From contig NC_053395.1 in the NCBI RefSeq assembly GCF_905171765.1, positions 188,421,577 to 188,485,576 of the forward strand: DNA of 64,000 bases, in the 5' to 3' direction. A program made the position numbers and the translations under genes. Below are positions 60,608 to 64,000 of this stretch, piece after piece. This DNA comes from Bufo bufo (Eukaryota > Chordata > Amphibia > Anura > Bufonidae). The notes beneath the pieces were generated by a model. The model was not told where the DNA came from. It was given only the letters and a program-made list of their open reading frames with translations, and did not search any database. Positions within the stretch are counted from its first letter, which is position 1, and each line of letters opens with the position of its first letter.

Positions 60608-61061
60608 GGCCCATTTCCCACGAGCGAGTTTACTGCGCGGGTGCAATGCGTGACGTGAACGCATAGCACCCGCACTGAATCCTGACCCATTCATTTCAAT
60701 GGGTCTGTGTACAAAAGTTTTGTTTTTCTCACATCACTTCTGCGTTGCGTGAAAAACGCAGCATGTTCTATATTCTGTGTTTTTCACGCAGCCCTGGCCC
60801 CATAGAAGTGAATGGGGCTTCAGTGAAAAATGCATTGCATCCGCAAGCAAGTGCGGGTGCGAGGCATTTTTCACTGATGGTTGCTAGTAGATGTTGTTTG
60901 TAAACCTTCAGTTTTTTATCACACGTGTGAAAAACACTTTAAAACGCATTGCACCCGCGCAGACCAAACTGACTGAAGTTGCTTGCAAAATGGTGCGAGC
61001 TTCACTGAACGCACCCTGAACGCATCCGGACCTAATCAGTCACGCTCGTGTGAAAGGGGCC
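60608..61061. mobile_element. TTA-flanked TCACAC-type MITE
   Basis: GGCCCATTTCCCACGAGCGAG and inverse GCTCGTGTGAAAGGGGCC, TTA on both sides (60605-60607, 61062-61064). Contains tgcgttgcgtgaaaaacgca, as in 20024-20942. Confidence 0.8.
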
Positions 61062-61064
61062 TTA

Positions 61065-61360
61065 GGGTAGGTTCACACTTGCGTTAAATGAATCTGGCAG
61101 GCTGTTCAGGTGGAGAACAGTCTGCCGAAGCTCAAGGGATCCGACTGAGCCAGATACTGCCATTCACCATCAGACCCCACTGACTGTAATGGGATCTGCC
61201 GGGCAAAATGCTGGCTCTATATTTATGCCGAAAAGAGGTCGGATCCCATTATAGTCAATGTAGTATGGCAGTAAATGGCAGTATCCAGCTAGGTCAAATC
61301 CGGTAAACTCCGGCAGGCTGTTCTCTGCCAGATCCAATTAACGCAAGTATAACCCTACCC
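61065..61360. mobile_element. TTA-flanked MITE sharing its TTA with the previous one
   Basis: GGGTAGGTTCACACTTGCGTTAA and inverse TTAACGCAAGTATAACCCTACCC, TTA 61062-61064 and 61361-61363. Confidence 0.82.
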
Positions 61361-61581
61361 TTAGAGAAATCACTCGCTACTGCCTGTAAATATGCATATA
61401 AGGATACATAATCTTGTTTCGTAGATTTTTTTGTTCTTACAAAGGTGAAGAACAACCAAAAGGACTGTCACTGCAGTCCCCAGGGGTTGTTACAGTATCT
61501 AGCCGTCCTACAGGTGTGAACAGCAAATATGCAGCAGTATAAGAGTAGGAGAACGGTTCCTTACATATTTCCACCGATTTA

Positions 61582-61825
61582 GGGTCCATTCACACGTCCG
61601 CAAAACACTGACAGCGGCAATGTGCGTTCCGCAATTTTGCAGACCGCACATTGCCGGCACTAATATAATATGCCTGTTCTTGTCCGCAATTGCTCTATTT
61701 TTTTTTTTTTTTGGGAACGAAATTGCGGACCCGGAAGTGCGGGTACGCAATTTTGTGTCCGGGCAGCACATAGAAATGAATGGGTCCGCAATGCGGAACA
61801 AAATTGCGGACGTGTGAATGGACCC
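61582..61825. mobile_element. TTA-flanked TCACAC-type MITE
   Basis: GGGTCCATTCACACGTCCGC and inverse GCGGACGTGTGAATGGACCC, TTA 61579-61581 and 61826-61828. It lies only about 100 bp from the 3' end of the UBR3 exon 61929-62078, in the intron. Confidence 0.85.
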
Positions 61826-61928
61826 TTACTGATTACCCCTGTAGGGTAGTAAAGTTCAGGAATTTTCAGAGCTGAGCATCACCTTTAGAATTTGTGGTGA
61901 AAACGTAAAACACATGTAGACAACTTAC

Positions 61929-62078
61929 CAGAGGTTGCTTGCAACAAAATCACTAGACCAATGGGCCGGTCCTCTGTGGATGGGCCGCTCTGGCCACATA
62001 TTACACAGTCATACGTCGGTTCAGACACTTGCTGTTCTGATGAGGCGATCTCCATGGCCACATCAGATTCGGGTGATT
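61929..62078 (-). CDS. UBR3: UBR3 exon carrying first RING cysteine pair
   Basis: First UBR3 exon in the window in transcript order. It follows an acceptor reading tttaacag and ends before a GTAAGTTG donor. Its first two bases complete a Glu codon begun in an exon beyond 64000, and its last base G opens a Val codon finished by the next exon. The 150 bases encode an acidic linker (SPESDVAMEIASSEQQ) and then [18 protein letters not shown], which holds the first C-x2-C zinc-ligand pair of the RING finger, followed by a hydrophobic strand (GLVILLQATS). The acceptor pyrimidine tract is weak, but phase and homology fix the border. Confidence 0.96.
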
Positions 62079-62424
62079 CTGTTAAACACATCATTCATAA
62101 TTAATAAGGATATTACCAGACATCTCTTTTGTAGGCAAAGAAAACATTTTCTTAACAAATGTGCAAAGCAATAGAAATTCCTATGTAACCAAAAATCAAT
62201 CGCTAAGCGCTTAGTATTCACCTAAAATTCTCACGTTTAATACAGCTAGACTGCCAATAGATTACCAGCTGATATGTCATTACCCAAAGGTTCAATGGGA
62301 TGGTCTCATCAGAGACAACGGCTTCCATATAGCAGCTGCATTGGTAACCAGACGATCACTGTATGTCTTGGACATACAGGAGCCTTCTCTGACCAGGTGC
62401 CATTCAGAATGGTTGTCCGTGTAA

Positions 62425-62784
62425 AGCCTCATTCACACGTCCGTGTCGGTGCTTAAATCTGTGAAAAGGTGGTCAGTGATGCCTCTGCGAAGATGTCAGC
62501 GATGGATCCGTGTTGGGTCCGTGTGCCATCCGTGTTTCCCTGACACTGAACAGCTGAAAAATATTTTTCAAAGCATCTCTTCCTAATGATCCATGAAACA
62601 CGGATGGCATCTGTGGTTTTCACGGACCAATTCACAATAATTGGGTGTGATGGATCCGTGAACACGGACCGTGCTAAAACACTGATGTGTGAATACACAC
62701 ATGAATGAATGAATGGGGGCATGTGCTGTCCGTGAAGAACACGTACAGCACACATCTGTGGAACTCTGATGTGTGAATGAGGCT
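62425..62784. mobile_element. TCACAC-type MITE
   Basis: AGCCTCATTCACACGTCCGTG and inverse ATGTGTGAATGAGGCT; inner words gtgtccgtgtt and ggatccgtg. From 62785 to 63886 nothing was recognised; no upstream UBR3 exon is visible. Confidence 0.75.
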
Positions 62785-63886
62785 TATAACATGGAAGACT
62801 CTAATCTACCGAAACAGGCACTATTCTGACCAAGGAGCTCTGTTCTGGCTCAGACGGGGATCCGAAGCAGGGAAGGACCCCCTCTATGTCGTCAATATGC
62901 ATTAATAGGACACGGGGACAGAGGTTGTTTGAAACAATCCCTTTGAGGGGGATTGTATAGCAAATTCATAGGACGTTCTCTTCTGGGACCCTCACCTATG
63001 TCGAGACCCGTGCCCCGTCTCACACGGTCGTGAATGAAGAGGTGGGTGTGCATACACTGCTCTCTCAATTCACTTCTATGGGAGTTCAGAAAATAGCTGC
63101 GTGGGTTTAGTTGCCTATTTTCAGAAATAGAAGTGAATGTCGAGAGCCGTGTATGAATGCCATATCTCCAATTCTCAGTTGTCCCTAAACTTCGAGTGGG
63201 TGAAGACATGCTGCTATGATGTATAGGAGATCCTGCTCACCTATCAATATCTCTAATATACAGAGAAATAACAGCAGCAAGGACATTATAGAGAAGCACA
63301 GAGCAGATGTGAATACAGCAGCCGTGAGACAGCAAACCACCTACTATTAGTTGCAGCAGTATGTCTGTGTGTGTCTCTCTGCTTCTCTCTCACTTGGCTC
63401 CTCCTTACCCCATCCCTCTCCACGTACTTCTATGGGCAGCATGTAACCTGATTCCTCAGTGAGCTCCGAAGATGGATTTAACAGTAAATTCACAGTGAGA
63501 GTTTAGGAGGGGGAAAGAAGTCTGACAAGTGGAGAAAGCATTTTGCTCTGTTAAGATATAGTACAAGGTTTCTCGGATAATCATCTGTACTACAGGGTTA
63601 TGCAATGTTTGTCGAAAGTACAATGACTATTTAAAAAAAATAAAGATCAGTAGTAGACAAACTTTCATTTTTATTTGGACGTTTCAAAACGTATTACATT
63701 TTTTCCATCGGATCTATCCTTTTCTCCAGGATACGCTGTAAGAGATGAAGCCCTTCAATAGCACGACTCAACTAGGCGAGTGCATTTCAAGTATCCCGCA
63801 CGCCCAATTTATTTGCTTATATCACCCTACGCAGCACCCTGTAGTTTATGAGCACATTAGATAAATGTCTAGGGAAGTGAAGGCTG

Positions 63887-64000
63887 GCTAAAGGCCCCTT
63901 TACCTGAGAAGATAATAGTTTAAAAAGATCATAAAACTGAGTGAAAGTGATCAGTCATCAAGTAGTGTAAAAGACTGAATGACAAGCGATCGCTGATGTA
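63887..64000 (+). mobile_element. Start of a dispersed repeat cut by the window edge
   Basis: aaaggcccctttacctgaga and gacaagcgatcgctgat match the end style of the 59900-60262 family. Confidence 0.4.

Larger units (their letters stand above)
3078..62078 (-). other. UBR3: UBR3 gene, internal part (nine coding exons, both gene ends outside window)
   Basis: UBR3 is a large E3 ubiquitin ligase of the UBR (N-recognin) family that transfers ubiquitin from an E2 to substrates through a RING finger. Nine exons read on the minus strand join in frame (1157 coding bases, about 385 residues) and match the RING and post-RING part of vertebrate UBR3 as I remember it. Landmarks in order are [101 protein letters not shown], MPQPL and HFTCIVKVL. 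RING metal ligands are spread over three exons: C-x2-C in exon 61929-62078, C-x-H-x2-H-x2-C in 50089-50199, C-x2-C in 49070-49276. Introns are 1.5, 10.1, 0.8, 4.2, 12.9, 8.5, 4.8 and 15.2 kb. No stop codon or frameshift was seen, so the gene looks functional. The upstream and downstream exons are outside the window. Confidence 0.95.

Noticed and set aside
62892..63209. Possible upstream UBR3 exon on the minus strand
   Set aside because: No similarity to UBR3, no matching splice phase for the exon starting at 62078, and repeat-like text.

Overview
The window is intronic, repeat-rich vertebrate DNA, most likely from a neobatrachian frog or toad. This rests on the mix of repeats: palindromic elements with TTAA target sites and AAAGGG-type ends (the T2/Kolobok pattern described in Xenopus), many palindromes ending in TTCACAC and flanked by TTA/TAA, several Tc1-like elements, small hAT palindromes and Penelope-like retroelement pieces. 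The species cannot be named from the sequence alone.

One host gene crosses the window on the minus strand: UBR3, the E3 ubiquitin ligase of the N-recognin family. I resolved nine consecutive coding exons by hand, in transcript order 62078-61929, 60472-60339, 50199-50089, 49276-49070, 44919-44783, 31897-31812, 23330-23225, 18460-18360 and 3202-3078. All have AG/GT borders and every codon phase joins to the next. Together they give 1157 coding bases (about 385 residues): the split RING-H2 region and the conserved stretch that follows it. The 5' and 3' parts of the gene lie outside the window. Introns run from 0.8 to 15 kb.

The introns are mostly transposon on transposon. 1-1850: a GC-rich palindromic satellite and an unclassified repeat. 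3.4-6.1 kb: two nested TTAA elements with a complete Tc1/mariner element of the DD37E type at the centre, carrying an uninterrupted 338-codon transposase. 6.5-24.4 kb: a dense field of palindromic MITEs around exons 18360-18460 and 23225-23330. 26.6-27.5 kb: a dead Tc1 copy. 33.5-41 kb: a Penelope-like element on the minus strand that has lost its reverse-transcriptase core, hit by a non-autonomous hAT full of a 31-bp minisatellite and by a Tc1 element, which was itself hit by a 567-bp insert carrying a hammerhead-ribozyme-like motif. 52.9-57.1 kb: a Tc1 copy holding a TTAA element, which holds a hAT element, which holds a 17-copy minisatellite and a large palindrome. 57.4-62.8 kb: further MITEs between the first exons.

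The most unusual signal is a set of four hammerhead-ribozyme-like motifs (two on each strand), all with the same tiny stem III (two base pairs, two-base loop). One lies inside a short retroposon-like insert with perfect 10-bp target duplications. Hammerhead motifs are known in Penelope-like elements and in small retrozymes, so the insert may be a retrozyme-like passenger of the Penelope machinery.
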